Source: Agriotes lineatus
Lineage: Eukaryota > Arthropoda > Insecta > Coleoptera > Elateridae
Assembly: GCA_940337035.1 (NCBI GenBank)
Contig: CALNHX010003618.1
Coordinates: forward strand, 62,001-126,000
DNA: 64,000 bases
Direction: 5' to 3'
Shown: positions 44,521 through 55,400 of the stretch, piece by piece
Position numbering within the stretch: position 1 is the stretch's first letter
How the letters are laid out: each line of letters begins with the position of its first letter
The notes under the pieces: generated by a model
Seen by the model: only the letters and a program-made list of their open reading frames with translations
What the model was told of the DNA's origin: nothing
Databases searched by the model: none
Translations under genes and position numbers: made by a program

Positions 44521-45693
44521 GAAAATTAACTATATTAACGTAGAAAAATGTAGATAAACAATGAACAATAAATTAAATACTCGATAAGGTTAGTGTTCTT
44601 AATTGCGTAAGGTTTAATCTAAAAACAGAACGTAAATTTGACAGCAAATAATTTAACTGAGTCCAAAAACGGTAACCACTTTAATCACACAATGAAACTA
44701 CTTACAAACAATAAATCTTGACGGTAAATAATGAAATCTAACTCAATGCTAGTTATTACTTTAATCTCTGAACGTTAAGATAAGTACAAACATTAAAAAG
44801 TGACGATAAATACTGAAATTGACTACGGCTACTGTGATGATGTCCAACGGAGCTGTAGGTCGTACTCAAGTAACTGCAGCAAAATACTAGAAATACTGCG
44901 AGAAACGGCCTAGGATGCGATGTATCAAGTGGTGATAAATCCCCAGAAGGTAGAATGAAGAAGGTATCAATAGACAAGGTTACGGTACGGTACACGTAGC
45001 TTTATTAACAACGATTAGCACAGAAAGAGTTCCCAATTAATTATCCGCCCAAGGCGTCAATTCGGAGCAGCCAACTCCGCGGTACGAGAATTCCTTAGTT
45101 AACAACTACACAAAACGTCAAAAGACCAAGACAACATCCATTCACACCAGTTCACTTCTTAATTCCGACGTTGGTCGGCGAAGGCCAAGGCCTACGCCGC
45201 CGAAGTAAAACCTTCTCACTTGTTGTTTTCTTAGACTCAAGCGGTAGAATCCTGGAGCCAAAGGAATGCGCGCCTGCTCTGTTTAACTTGATCTTTCTCT
45301 AACTCATATGAAAGCGTAAGGATTGCGTCATTATTGCTCCACTTCCGTACCCAAAGCGGGGAACCCCGGCAAACAAAAAGGGACGACGCTCTGGAACCAA
45401 AACGTAATTAAGATACGATAAACCAACTTACGTCATTCATGCGGCAAGCAAACACATCTAAATTGGGTTTTTAAACACTGAACTATCAATTTGGACCTTA
45501 ACGAAATGGGAAAAATACTAATATTTGGAATAGAAAAGTGGAAAAATATGGTAAAGCGCAAAATTCAACAATAGTCCTTACAATATCTACACTTCATTCG
45601 CCGAAGCGAGTCATAAAGTCTAGAACCTAAGTTACAAATATCATTGTGTATGAATTAGTCGGCCTACTTCCACAGTTTATATTATTAAATCGC

Positions 45694-45728
45694 GACGTTT
45701 CGGAAGCTAATTCTGCTTCCGTCATCAG
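45694..45728 (-). ncRNA. Hammerhead-ribozyme-like core (left arm, inverted copy)
   Basis: This is the mirror copy of 45909-45943 on the minus strand with the same boxes and stem II. In a plus-strand transcript it appears as its complement and would instead pair with the other arm in the long hairpin. Confidence 0.55.
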
Positions 45729-45908
45729 GCGTAGTCTTGAAAAGGACTGGTTTTTGCACTTAGAGTTAGTTTTTAACTGCACAAGTATTGACACACTATG
45801 TTTACAATTAAATGTCAAAACAAGTTTAATTGTAAACATAGTGTGTCAATACTTGTGCAGTTAAAAACTAACTCTAAGTGCAAAAACCAGTCCTTTTCAA
45901 GACTACGC

Positions 45909-45943
45909 CTGATGACGGAAGCAGAATTAGCTTCCGAAACGTC
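45909..45943 (+). ncRNA. Hammerhead-ribozyme-like core (right arm)
   Basis: CTGATGA (45909-45915) is followed by one unpaired base, stem II GGAAGC/GCTTCC with loop AGAATTA, then GAAAC (45936-45940) and GTC (45941-45943). These are the invariant hammerhead boxes CUGANGA, GAAA and a UH cleavage triplet. Helix III would be only AC/GU with no loop, which suggests a dimeric form. Helix I is weak: CGC pairs with GCG. The extra base before stem II may lower activity. Known Penelope-type hammerheads have similarly minimal helix III. Confidence 0.6.
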
Positions 45944-46040
45944 GCGATTTAATAATATAAACTGTGGAAATAGGCCGACTAATTCATACACAATGAGACC
46001 ACAGTTACAAAATACTTTCAGATCAAATTTACAAATATCA

Positions 46041-48560
46041 GCTGTAATTAGATCGCTAATATGACTTTACACAAACATTGGATTAGAGGCATGGCCTTTG
46101 TCCTGTCTTTATGAATTTCATAATCAATATATCATGTATTGGGTGGTATACATAAAACGTAGTACATGCTAATGCTCTTCGAAAAAGTATTTACTACGTA
46201 GCATTTTCTTTCATATACAAATACTCTACTTGAGAAGAACATACTGCAGTGCATAGCTAACCAGTAGTACCTACTATTAAAACGAAGTATCTACTACCCC
46301 TTTACCACTTCTCACTGCTCTGACTAGCGGTCGCAGTCGCCTCTGTAGTCCAACAGGTGCTGTACGCGAAAAAAAACTGTAAATTTTAAATTTTTTACAA
46401 ATGCCTCACTAAAATTACCTAAGATTCTGAAAAACACTTCAATTTTATCAGTAGATGACAACGCTCCACCTCTTTGTTTCTACGGCATTATCAAGAAAGT
46501 AATTTACGAGCCAGTCAACATTTTCCCTGTTGAACCTTAAACACCATATTATGAAAGTAACCTGGTATATAATTAACGGCACAATTTAGAATAAATATCT
46601 GAAAAATTTACGATATATATCATCGTTGTATCCTCTTCTGTGATTAAACACCTTTCTAGGACCCACATTCATAGAAGCCGCCATTTCTTCGAATTTAACT
46701 TCGAAATTTGCGGTCCCTGAAGTTGCCCATACAACAACTTCACTTAAACTGAAGTAAATACTACTAAGTTTTCCATTTTTTGGAGATGCTATGAAATAAT
46801 GGAGTAGATACGTCTGTGGCGAAGTACCGTCTTCTTATTTTTACTGACAATAAAAGCCAGAAGATCAAGGTCCAAAATTCTATATTGACCTAAATGCCAG
46901 GTTTATTTACTTAACTGACCCCGATTGCGCATAAACAATGTACTCAACGTAAGACTGCACAGCATTTTCTGAAGATAAGAGATGGTAGATTCCAGAGAGA
47001 GAAAATATGCACTACGTTAAGAAGATGAATCTAATTTAATAGATTTGGTAGATTTTTTAATTCTGCAATTTTGGCATTCGCAACTTTACTTCTAATGAGA
47101 GTCAAAATACCGTTGGGACTTATTTCCGCAAATAAAACAAGTTTATGGCAAAAGCAGTCTTTGGGTAGTACACTGTGATTGGTAAATTAGAAAACAAAGC
47201 AATGCTCTAAATCGTATGACCGTTCAACAGCAACTGTGTTGATAAACTTATTTTTGTCTGCGGTATTTGATTGGATTACAGTTTTACCCAAGCGGTTACA
47301 ATATTGTATCTAAAGAAACCCTTATTAGCTCATGTATTAATCATTCAATAATAAAAATTTCTCCTATAATCCGTCTTTCGACAGAATGTTCGAAGCTAAA
47401 TTGATTATAGTGTCTACTTTCTTTAATTATTGACTTTTTCTGAGCTATTCTGCTATTTATGACAACTGTAGCAACCTTGTATCAATAACAAATAATTTCA
47501 ATGGGTACTTGTACTGCAAATAAGGAAGGTAATGCAAATTTTAGAAGTTATAAAAGTCAGACTTTAATTAATTGTAATTAATTCAATTCATTCATCCATT
47601 CATTATCTTCAACCTCTTTTACTTTTTGTTGCCGATGACCATTAAAAAATCGAATATTTATATTTTCCAAATATAGTCAAAACGATATTAACTTTATGAT
47701 TAATGATTGTTAATGGGGATATCCTAAAGGTGTACATATTTAACTTCCACTATCGAAATTTCGTATTGTTGACGAGATTCCAATGCTAAATATTCTTATC
47801 TTGGACATGCTGTATGCCATTTAGAGTTGAACTAGTGTTCTACGAGTATAATGTGGATAATAAAGTCTGCTTCCGAAAGAAAGCTTTTTAAACAAAAGTT
47901 TTTTTGTTTTTCTTGGTCAACATTCCTAACAAATACAAGGTGAAACCGGTGAATTTAAGAGTATTTATTAAGAGCATTAAAATGTTTACAAAACAATAGC
48001 AAGTTGTGTAGATATTTTAACCCGCATTAAACTCTTCGGTATAGACTAAATTTGCGTTTATTTTTTTTTCAGTAAAAGCAAAGTAAAAAGTTTGCAAAAG
48101 TAGGTTCAAACGATAATTTACTGAGTAATAAAAACTTATGACTTAATATAGAGAGTTTAACAATTTTGAGCTGTAAATTACTGTACAAAGTTTAAAATTT
48201 CACAAAATTCTGTAGAAACTACAACGCATAATAAGTGATCCATTACAGAGCAACAGATAGGAGCTGAAATATTGAGCAAATCCTAAAGTAAAAAACCTTG
48301 TTGGAACAAGAAGCGAATAATTCTGGAAAACGTCGAAGCTGCTAAGACACGCTATAAATTTCCCGGTTCCACTTATAAATTTTGAGACCGGAATTTAAAG
48401 GCACGAAGAAAATAACTGTGTAGTTTATAGCTTTAAGAATGCTGACATGCGGAAAATTACAAAATTGCAGTAGACCTTAACATGTATTATCTGGCTGTCA
48501 GTTATCGAATACATATGGATGATCTGTTTTTTTAAAACGTAGTCCGTTCTATAAAAATTA
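46041..48560. other. No gene recognised
   Basis: 2.5 kb of AT-rich sequence without convincing coding segments, tandem repeats or terminal repeats that I could see. Confidence 0.4.
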
Positions 48561-50148
48561 AATATACCTATGTATGTATATATTTATTTATTTAAACAGA
48601 AGACCATTTGTAGCGTTAGGTGTTGGTATGCATGTTTTACATTTACATCTTGTTACATTATTTACATTGGTATATTACATTTATTTGATTGGATTACGTA
48701 TTATTCTTCGTTCTTATGAGTCCTTGATTTTTCTTTTCCATATCTTCCTATCCGTTACCATTGTTCTTACTTCGTCCCAACTTATTCGTCGATTCTCTGC
48801 CACTAATCTGACTTGTTCTTTCCATATTTTTCTTGGGTGTCTCACTTTGTTTCGTCCTTGGGTTCTCGCTTCGTATACTTGCTTTGCTATTTTATCATCT
48901 TTCATTCTATGTAGGTGCTTCATCCAACTCAGTTATCTTTCTTCTATTATTTTCTCTATGGGTTTAACTTCAAATCTTTCACTATTGCTGAGTTTCTTAT
49001 CTTATCCTCTCTAGTAATCCCTTGGATTTTCCTTAAAAATCTCATCCCAGCGGCCTTGATACGACTTTTATTTTTGTTTGTTGGGACCCAGGATTCACTT
49101 ACATAAGTTAGAGAGGGTCTTATGACCTTTTGGTATACCTGTGTTTATTCGTTTTAGTTGATTTTGGTATTCGTTTAGATTATGTTGTAATTTTTTTTCT
49201 AATTCTGCCCCTAACACCATATCATCCGCGAATAACATTTCTTGGAGTTGGATTGTTTTCATTTACCATGTTCCTATTTTCATATATTTGCATTTTTCTT
49301 TGCATTTCCTGATGGCTATATCTATTACAATTGAGAATAGTAGTGGGCTAAGCACGCATCCTTGTTTCAAACCTATCTTTGTTGTAAATTGTTTTGATTC
49401 GTCGTTATGCGTTCTCACTTTGTTTATATTGTTCTTGTATAATATCTTGACTACTTCTATCATTTCTACTTCTATTCACTTTTTCCTTAGGCCTTCCAAT
49501 ACATTAATTTGTTTTATCTTGTCGAAACCCTTTCGCAGGTTTATGAACACTATATGTATCTACTTTCCTTTCCTTACTAGTTTTTCTCTTATTTGTCTTA
49601 ATATGAATATTAAGTCTTGCTTACTTCTTTATCTTCTAAATGCGTATTGGGCCTCTCCTATTGTATATTCTATTTTAGCTCTTAGTCTGTTTTCGATTAT
49701 TTTCGTAAACACTTTGCTTGGTATACTTGATAGGGTAATTCCTCTAGAATTCATACATTCTCTTACATTTAATTTTTTGTAGAGCTGTAGTATTATACCT
49801 ATGCTCCCTTCTTGTGGTATTTCTTTGGTTCTAATGATATTAGTGAACAGGTCTTTGAACACTGTTTTTGCTTCTTCTGCCATGTATTTTAGCTTTTCTG
49901 TTGTACGGTCTAGGACGTCTAGGCGCGATTCTTTCGGCGCGCATCTTTAGGCGCGCACTTTTAGGCGCGAGCGCTTTAGACGCCGACGCTATTAGGCGCC
50001 TGGACGTTTAAGCGCCGCCACTTTAGGCGGGGGGACAGTTAGGCGCCACATGAAAGAAATTCACATTATTCTTGATTTGAAAAGTTTGGTTAGGAAAACA
50101 AAATTACAGCCAAATAATTTCAAAATATCCAAGATGCTTTACTGGAAT

Positions 50149-50180
50149 TACGTTTCGTTTGCCTTGGCAAACTTCTTCAG
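50149..50180 (-). ncRNA. Hammerhead-ribozyme-like core (left arm of second insertion)
   Basis: This is the mirror copy of the 50479-50510 core on the minus strand, with identical boxes and stem II. Confidence 0.5.
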
Positions 50181-50478
50181 ATTCACATATTTACATATTA
50201 TGCATTTTTACAAGATAAATGAGTTTCCTTGGATAATTTAAATTTTTGCCAGTAACGTCAGATTATTTAACGTATCAATACATCATCTGACGTGACTGGT
50301 AAAAATTTTTATTTGCTTTGCAAAATATGTGCTATTTAAAAATAATGAAAGGGAGTGTTAATTCCTTCCTCTAAATATTTCATGTATAATTAGTGTTTTT
50401 AATTTTTTCGAAATGTTTTAAATTATCCAAGGAAACTCATTTATCTTATAAATATGCATAATATGTGAATATGTGAAT

Positions 50479-50510
50479 CTGAAGAAGTTTGCCAAGGCAA
50501 ACGAAACGTA
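50479..50510 (+). ncRNA. Hammerhead-ribozyme-like core (right arm of second insertion)
   Basis: CTGAAGA (fits CUGANGA) at 50479-50485 is followed by one unpaired base, stem II GTTTGCC/GGCAAAC with a 2-base loop, then GAAAC (50503-50507) and GTA (50508-50510) as a UH triplet. The mirror core lies at 50149-50180 on the minus strand. Helix III is again only AC/GU. A 2-base loop on stem II is tight, so the top pairs are probably open. Activity is not established. Confidence 0.55.
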
Positions 50511-51463
50511 ATTCCAGTAAAGCATCTTGGATATTTTGAAATTATTTGGCTGTAATTTTGTTTTCCTAACCAAACTTTTCAAACCTTCAACATTCAGCCG
50601 TATAAATCTTACATTTCTCTTTAAAAATTATTCTTGATTTAAAAATTTTTTGTTGGGTAATTATTACAGTAATTAATGTTGAAAAAAAAATAAAACCTTC
50701 ATAAACAATATGTATTTGGCGCTTTTACGAGCCTTCTTCAGTGTTGAAGTTTTACAAATTTACATATTTAATTTACATTGTATCGATTATAAAAAAATGA
50801 GTTATTTACATTTTGTATATGGATAGTTTAACGTGGTGGAATTATACACACCATATAATTTCACTACGTTAAACTATCCATATACAAAAAGTAAATAACT
50901 AATTGTTCATAATCGATAAAATGTAAATTCAATATGTAAATGTGTACAACTTTACACTGAACACTGAACACACTGAAGAAGGCTCGTAAAAAGCTGAATA
51001 TATGTATATTGTTTATGAAGGTTTGAATTTTTCTTCAACATTATTAAGTAACAAAAAATTTTAAAATCAAGAATAATGTGAATTTCTTTCATGTGGCACC
51101 TAATTGTCCCCGCGCCTAAAGTTGCGGCGCCTAAACGTCCAGGCGCCTAATAGCGTCCGCGTCTAAAAGCTTCGCGCCTAAAAGCTCGCGCCTAATAATG
51201 CGCGCCTAAAGGTGCTCGCCTAAACGTCCCTTTCCGTCTGTTGTAATATCATCTTATCCCGCTGCTTTCCCTATTTTTAATTTGTTGATAGCTGCGTAAT
51301 CGCTTGTTCTGTTATCGATTATAGGTATGTCATTTCTTTCATTGATTCTTACTTGTAATATTTCTCGTTCTTGTCCTTCAATGTTTGTTTCTGTATTATG
51401 TCCATCTATCCATAATGTCCTACTTATCTGTTAATATGTTACTTTTTGTCTTTTATATTAGCT

Positions 51464-51658
51464 AGTCTCGGTGTTTTCTTTCGTCTGATCTATCATCCTG
51501 GATGAGCAACCTAAGAAATTGGTTAGGACTCAACAGAGAAGATTTAATTCATACAGCACGTGACAGATGGAGATATGCCATGATGATCGCCAACCTCAGA
51601 CTATGAGACGGCACCTAAAGAGAGAGAGAGTCTCGGTGTTTTCTTTCGTCTGATCTAT
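51464..51658 (+). mobile_element. 5'-truncated LINE tail with 30-bp target duplication
   Basis: 51464-51493 and 51629-51658 are the same 30 bases (AGTCTCGGTGTTTTCTTTCG and the following ten). Between them, 51494-51628 reads on the plus strand SSWMSNLRNWLGLNREDLIH followed by ARDRWRYAMMIANLRL, a LINE C-terminal pattern. A stop and an (AG)n tail follow. Truncation, tail and long duplication are what target-primed reverse transcription leaves. It inserted into the older minus-strand LINE. Confidence 0.9.
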
Positions 51659-51999
51659 TTTAGTGTACCATAGAATAACTTCTGGATTTACGAATACTGT
51701 TCCTCCATTTTTCTCAAAATCTTCCCATGGTTGTTCCTCTGCTTCTTTCACTAAGTGCTTAACTTCTCTATTACTTATTTTATATGAATCGTTGTAACCA
51801 TAAATATTTTCTCCATCTTTATTTCCTGTTTTATTTCTGGGGTCTACCACTCTTTTTGTTGTGTATGTTAGTTGTTTTGGTTGTCCCGCAACTTTCTTTG
51901 GGGGCTAGGATCATATTTTCTTTAAAGTATTTTCCTTTGTTTGCTATTCCTGTTATCTTTTCGGCTTCCTCCGCTATTTTGTAGTTTATTTTGCATTTC

Positions 52000-54100
52000 A
52001 AATGTTTATAACAATAGTCTCATTGGCTTGTGTTACGTTAGAGCTCATCTGATTTGTTGATGTAAGCCGCGTTCGTTACAAAACAAAACCTGAAATTGGG
52101 AGCAATTCTGCGAGTGACGCTCTTAAAAACGCGGGAACTCATAAAAACTCGGGAAATCGAGCTGTTAATTAAATATAAGTATAAATTTATCAATTAGGCT
52201 ACAATATGCGTATATACAGGTCGCCACAGTTGCTTTACGTGCTTGACATACCTTTCGACCACATCTGTTGGAGGGTTGCTACGCGAATCCACCTGCTGTC
52301 ACCGCTATCATAGTAACTGGCGTTGAGATTACAGTTGACCTAGTTCCCCATATTTGCCGAAGGTTGACCCACATATGAGATTGAAGCACATGGCTATGTT
52401 TTTGAAAATTTCTGGTTTTCAGCATGGTTATCATTTTCTTGGAGGGTTCACCATTGGTTACACCAATCTGCTTTTCTGCAAAGTGCTCTAATGCATTGAA
52501 CACAAAGCTACCTTCATCTGATTCTGCCGTTTCCATTCGTGTTCTTTGGGAACGTGCTACTCGGGTCGTCTACGTCTCCTAGCTTTAACAGCGATTGAAA
52601 TATGTACTGTACCACCTGCTGATGGCTTCTTCAGCTTGCTGTGTCTACGAGGAGTAGTTGAAAACACATTCCGAACCGAATGGCTTACTGATAACACACA
52701 TGTTAGCACTTTTGTGAAGCTGCGCGCACTGTTCCACGTCACATTGTTCTGGCAAATTTTTAGTCACATATATATAAAACTTTTTGTTTTGAATGCTCAT
52801 TAATTTTTAAGATTGATTTGGAATACAGCTGATTTCTATTTATTCAAAATAATTTATGAAAAATGTAATGCTTTGGATTTGTTTGTGAAATATGTAATTG
52901 TTGTATTTGTTATTTATGATTATAGACATTTAAATTAATTTTAGAATCATTTTTACAGTGAATGCTCTCTTAGTCATGTTGTAGTTAAGCAGTTAACCTT
53001 ATAAATTTGCAAATATTCCTTTTGCATCATATTTTTTCCTAATTAAACAAAAATGTTTAATTTTAAGGAGGCTGTCATAATTTGTACTCTGTTAATAACA
53101 TAGCAATATTATATACAATGTTACTGTTTACTTAAAATAAGTCAACACTGTTTGTCCTTATGGAATACTAGTTTTAACTTTTAAAACGAAATTTTTACCT
53201 TTACTAAATTGAATGGTACCATTATATTTGGACATTAGTAAACCTTCAATAAAAACATTTTTAAAAAATGCAAGATTTAGACTTGGCAGAAATAACCATT
53301 TCTATTGATTTTTGTTATGTATTCAAATCAGTAACGTCTGTTAAACTCAAATTTAGTAAATCTCAAGATCAGTAAGTGGCGGGAGATTTAAATTACCAGA
53401 AAATACACCGAAAAACAATTTTCAGTAATAGTAAGTTTAATCTACTATTAGTCTCTCGGTTACTATATTAAAATTGCAACGACAGTCGAAATAATTGGAG
53501 AAAATTGAATCCCTTACTTTAGACTCGCAACGTTTTAATTAAAACTGCAAGTTAGAGCAACGGAAAACTAAATTGAGCATGTGTGAAAGCTTTGCCTTTA
53601 TGTTCTTTAGAAGATAAAAGCACACTTAATAGCTGTAAAATTAAATTAATTGTCGCACGGTTGTCTGGCCACGGCGACGTTGCTTCCGCTACTCACACAC
53701 AGTCAACGTAACGACAACCCTGAAACTGACTACTGATGAGCAACTCCGGTTATTTTTGATAGAATATGCAAATTTCTAGAGTAGTTTTATAATCATTCTA
53801 ACCAAATATTTTCAGACTTGGCAGGTATTCAACAGGTGATAGTGATTATGAAATGAACAAATAGCATATAAAAACAATTATTTCAATGGAATACAAAAAA
53901 TCTAAAAACGACTAATTAATTCTTACAGATCGTTACAAATGTCTATAATATAGTTTTCTTTTGATAGCAAGCAAAGTCCAATATAGTATATTATATAAGT
54001 ACCGTTACAACACAAAATGCATTTATATCCAAAATTATTGAGAATGTAATAACAACTTCAAATATTTCACTCCTTGATTTTTCTGATGTTTGAATACAGC
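52000..54100. other. No gene recognised
   Basis: Minus frames 52279-52536 and 52557-52742 and the plus frame 52546-52803 overlap the same GC-richer stretch and show no domain I can name; this could be a short decayed exon. From 52800 to 54100 the sequence is AT-rich with no visible feature. Confidence 0.35.
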
Positions 54101-54406
54101 GTGTATCAGCCAAATGGAATAAAATCAATATCTTCATATTGGATATGCCGAAACACGTCAATCGATTTTGATTATAGCGGATATTTACGGCCTATCGGGT
54201 GCACTAATGGCTCACGTGGCTTCGGTCGGTGACGTCACCGATTTTTTTTTATATGAGACGGTATGCCAAATGGCACATTATTGGAAAAGACATTCAAAGG
54301 GGAATTCAGCACTGTATCTGGTTTTTGAATCCTATTCGAAATTAATGAGAAAAAAAATATTTCGAAAATATCAATTTTAATAAATACAAATAAATTACAA
54401 TTACAG

Positions 54407-55400
54407 TTAATGTAAGAGATACTCGAAATGTTCCTCTTGTACCCCAATTTTAAATAAAAGTGGTGTCTGACATTATTTAACATCTGTGGTGTGATAGATC
54501 TAATGGTGTTGGTAATACTTATCCTCAAGTTATCTAAATCGTGTGGTTTAGATTTGTAGATAGTGGTCTTGAAATAACCCCATAAGAAAATATCTAGGGG
54601 ATTAAGGTCTGATGACCTCGTTGGCCATTTTAGTTGTCCTATCTTTCCAATTCAACGATTTGGAAAGACAGGGTCAAGGTATAAGCAGACATCACAATGG
54701 TAATGCGGTGGCGCTCTATCTTGTTGGAACCATATGTCCGCTGCTATTTGTGGACCTCTTCTGTTAAGATTCAAATTTCTCAGTGTCGGCATTACACGAT
54801 TTTGAAGAAGAGCCAAGTAATTTGCACCATTAAAGTTCTCATTCAAAAGAATGGGCCAACGATATGGTCTCTTAAGATACTTGCCCAGACATTCACCTTT
54901 TTAGGTTTATAGGTATGCGTCTCTCTCATCCAGTGAGCATTTTCTGTGGTCCAATAGCGACAATTCTGATGATTGACATGTCCGTGGAGGGTAAACGTTG
55001 ATTCATCCGAAAACAGAACATTTTCTATTTGTATAATATTGTTGTCTACTCTTTCCATCATTCGCTCACAAAATTCCACTCGCTTATTAAAGTCGTCTTC
55101 ACATAGCTCCTGAGTTGGAATGACCTTATACGGATGCATTTTATTCTCCTTTAGTATTCTCCAATACGACTTGTCGAGTAGATGCATTTCCTCAAATGTA
55201 AGCAAAGTGTATCCTTTTGTTTCGTCGTCCAAAGAAGCACCGTGTTTCTTAATTTGTCGTACACGTCCAAGTTCTCTAAACTGCTTGTCAATTTTGCTAA
55301 CTGTACCTTGAGATATGGTTGGTAATTCTGGAATTTTTATTCCTGAAGAGGCGAACAATTTCGGCTTGAGTACGTGTTTCTATCTCTATAAGCGATCATC
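54407..55400 (-). pseudogene. Tc1/mariner-superfamily transposase, DD41D (rosa-like), broken
   Basis: The minus strand reads an N-terminal part with TISQGTVSKIDKQFRELGRV. The catalytic core follows: LFSDESTF (first D), WFQQDRAPPHY (second D) and SSDLNPLDIFLWGY (third D). Counting residues between the last two aspartates gives 41, the DD41D signature known from rosa-type mariners. The C-terminus (ITPQMLNNVRHHF...EEHFEYLLH) ends with a stop at 54407-54409. At least three frame changes separate these parts. A terminal sequence near 54101 (ACAGCGTGTATCA) may be one end, but the other end could not be matched, perhaps because the large element at 55521 interrupts it. Confidence 0.85.

Larger units (their letters stand above)
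45644..46028 (+). mobile_element. Palindromic Penelope-type insertion with hammerhead cores (385 bp)
   Basis: Bases 45644-45812 and 45825-45993 are inverted copies over 169 bp, with one mismatch noticed, around a 12-base spacer. After the right arm comes a 35-base unpaired tail, and the whole is flanked by a 12-bp direct repeat TTACAAATATCA (45632-45643, 46029-46040). The near-identity of the arms indicates recent origin. Long variable target duplications and hammerhead motifs in terminal repeats are known from Penelope-like retroelements. Here two terminal repeats seem joined head to head with no reverse transcriptase between them. Open frames over it are shadows of the palindrome. Confidence 0.75.
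50080..50626 (+). mobile_element. Second palindromic Penelope-type insertion with hammerhead cores (547 bp)
   Basis: Arms 50080-50245 and 50420-50585 are inverted copies (GTTTGGTTAGGAAAACAAAA, AATTTCAAAATATCC, TTGCCTTGGCAAAC, GAGTTTCCTTGGATAATTTA). They enclose a 170-base centre that has its own hairpin (AACGTCAGAT/ATCTGACGTG). A tail of about 40 bases (50586-50626) follows the right arm. The flanking direct repeat ATTATTCTTGATTT is 14 bp (50066-50079, 50627-50640). This is the same layout as the 45.6-kb insertion: palindrome, 3' tail and 12-14-bp duplication. Confidence 0.72.
49906..51236. mobile_element. Mutator-like palindromic element with GGCGC-rich ends (1331 bp)
   Basis: CGGTCTAGGACGTCTAGGCG at the left pairs with CGGAAAGGGACGTTTAGGCG (complement of the right end). 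Each end is a run of TTTAGGCGCG-type words about 150 bp long. The inverted similarity continues inward (TTCTTGATTT, AATGTTGAA, CCTTCATAAACAATA, GAGCCTTCTTCAG) nearly to the centre near 50845, so the whole element is one long foldback. Flanks are a perfect 9-bp duplication tctgttgta (49897-49905, 51237-51245), which interrupts the LINE reading frame at the expected place. A second insertion sits in its left arm at 50080. Confidence 0.82.
48600..51900 (-). pseudogene. LINE reverse transcriptase, decayed and split by a transposon
   Basis: On the minus strand, 51850-51596 reads the linker before the polymerase (EEQPWEDFEKNGG). Bases 51420-51250 read the start of the domain (INKLKIGKAAG). After a 1331-bp insertion, 49883-49629 reads an RGITLSSIPSKVFTKIIE block. 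Next, 49463-49263 gives GLKQGCVLSPLLFS, and MLFADDMV (the catalytic FADD box) follows at about 49217-49240. Bases 48923-48714 give the C-terminal GRNKVRHPRKIWKEQVR and a DRKIWK tail. Frameshifts and stops occur throughout. It belongs with insect non-LTR elements whose C-terminus has an R-G-RP..W...V pattern; the clade needs a tree. Confidence 0.85.

Noticed and set aside
45627..46064. Three similar open frames on both strands
   Set aside because: They arise from the palindrome, which reads the same on both strands.
48574..49782. Plus-strand frames of 146 and 164 codons rich in Leu, Phe and Ile (membrane-protein look)
   Set aside because: They are the complement of LINE reverse-transcriptase coding sequence on the minus strand; the hydrophobicity is a shadow.
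50955..50990. A third hammerhead core (CTGAAGAAGGCTCGTAAAA)
   Set aside because: It has the CUGANGA box but no GAAA box and no proper stem II.
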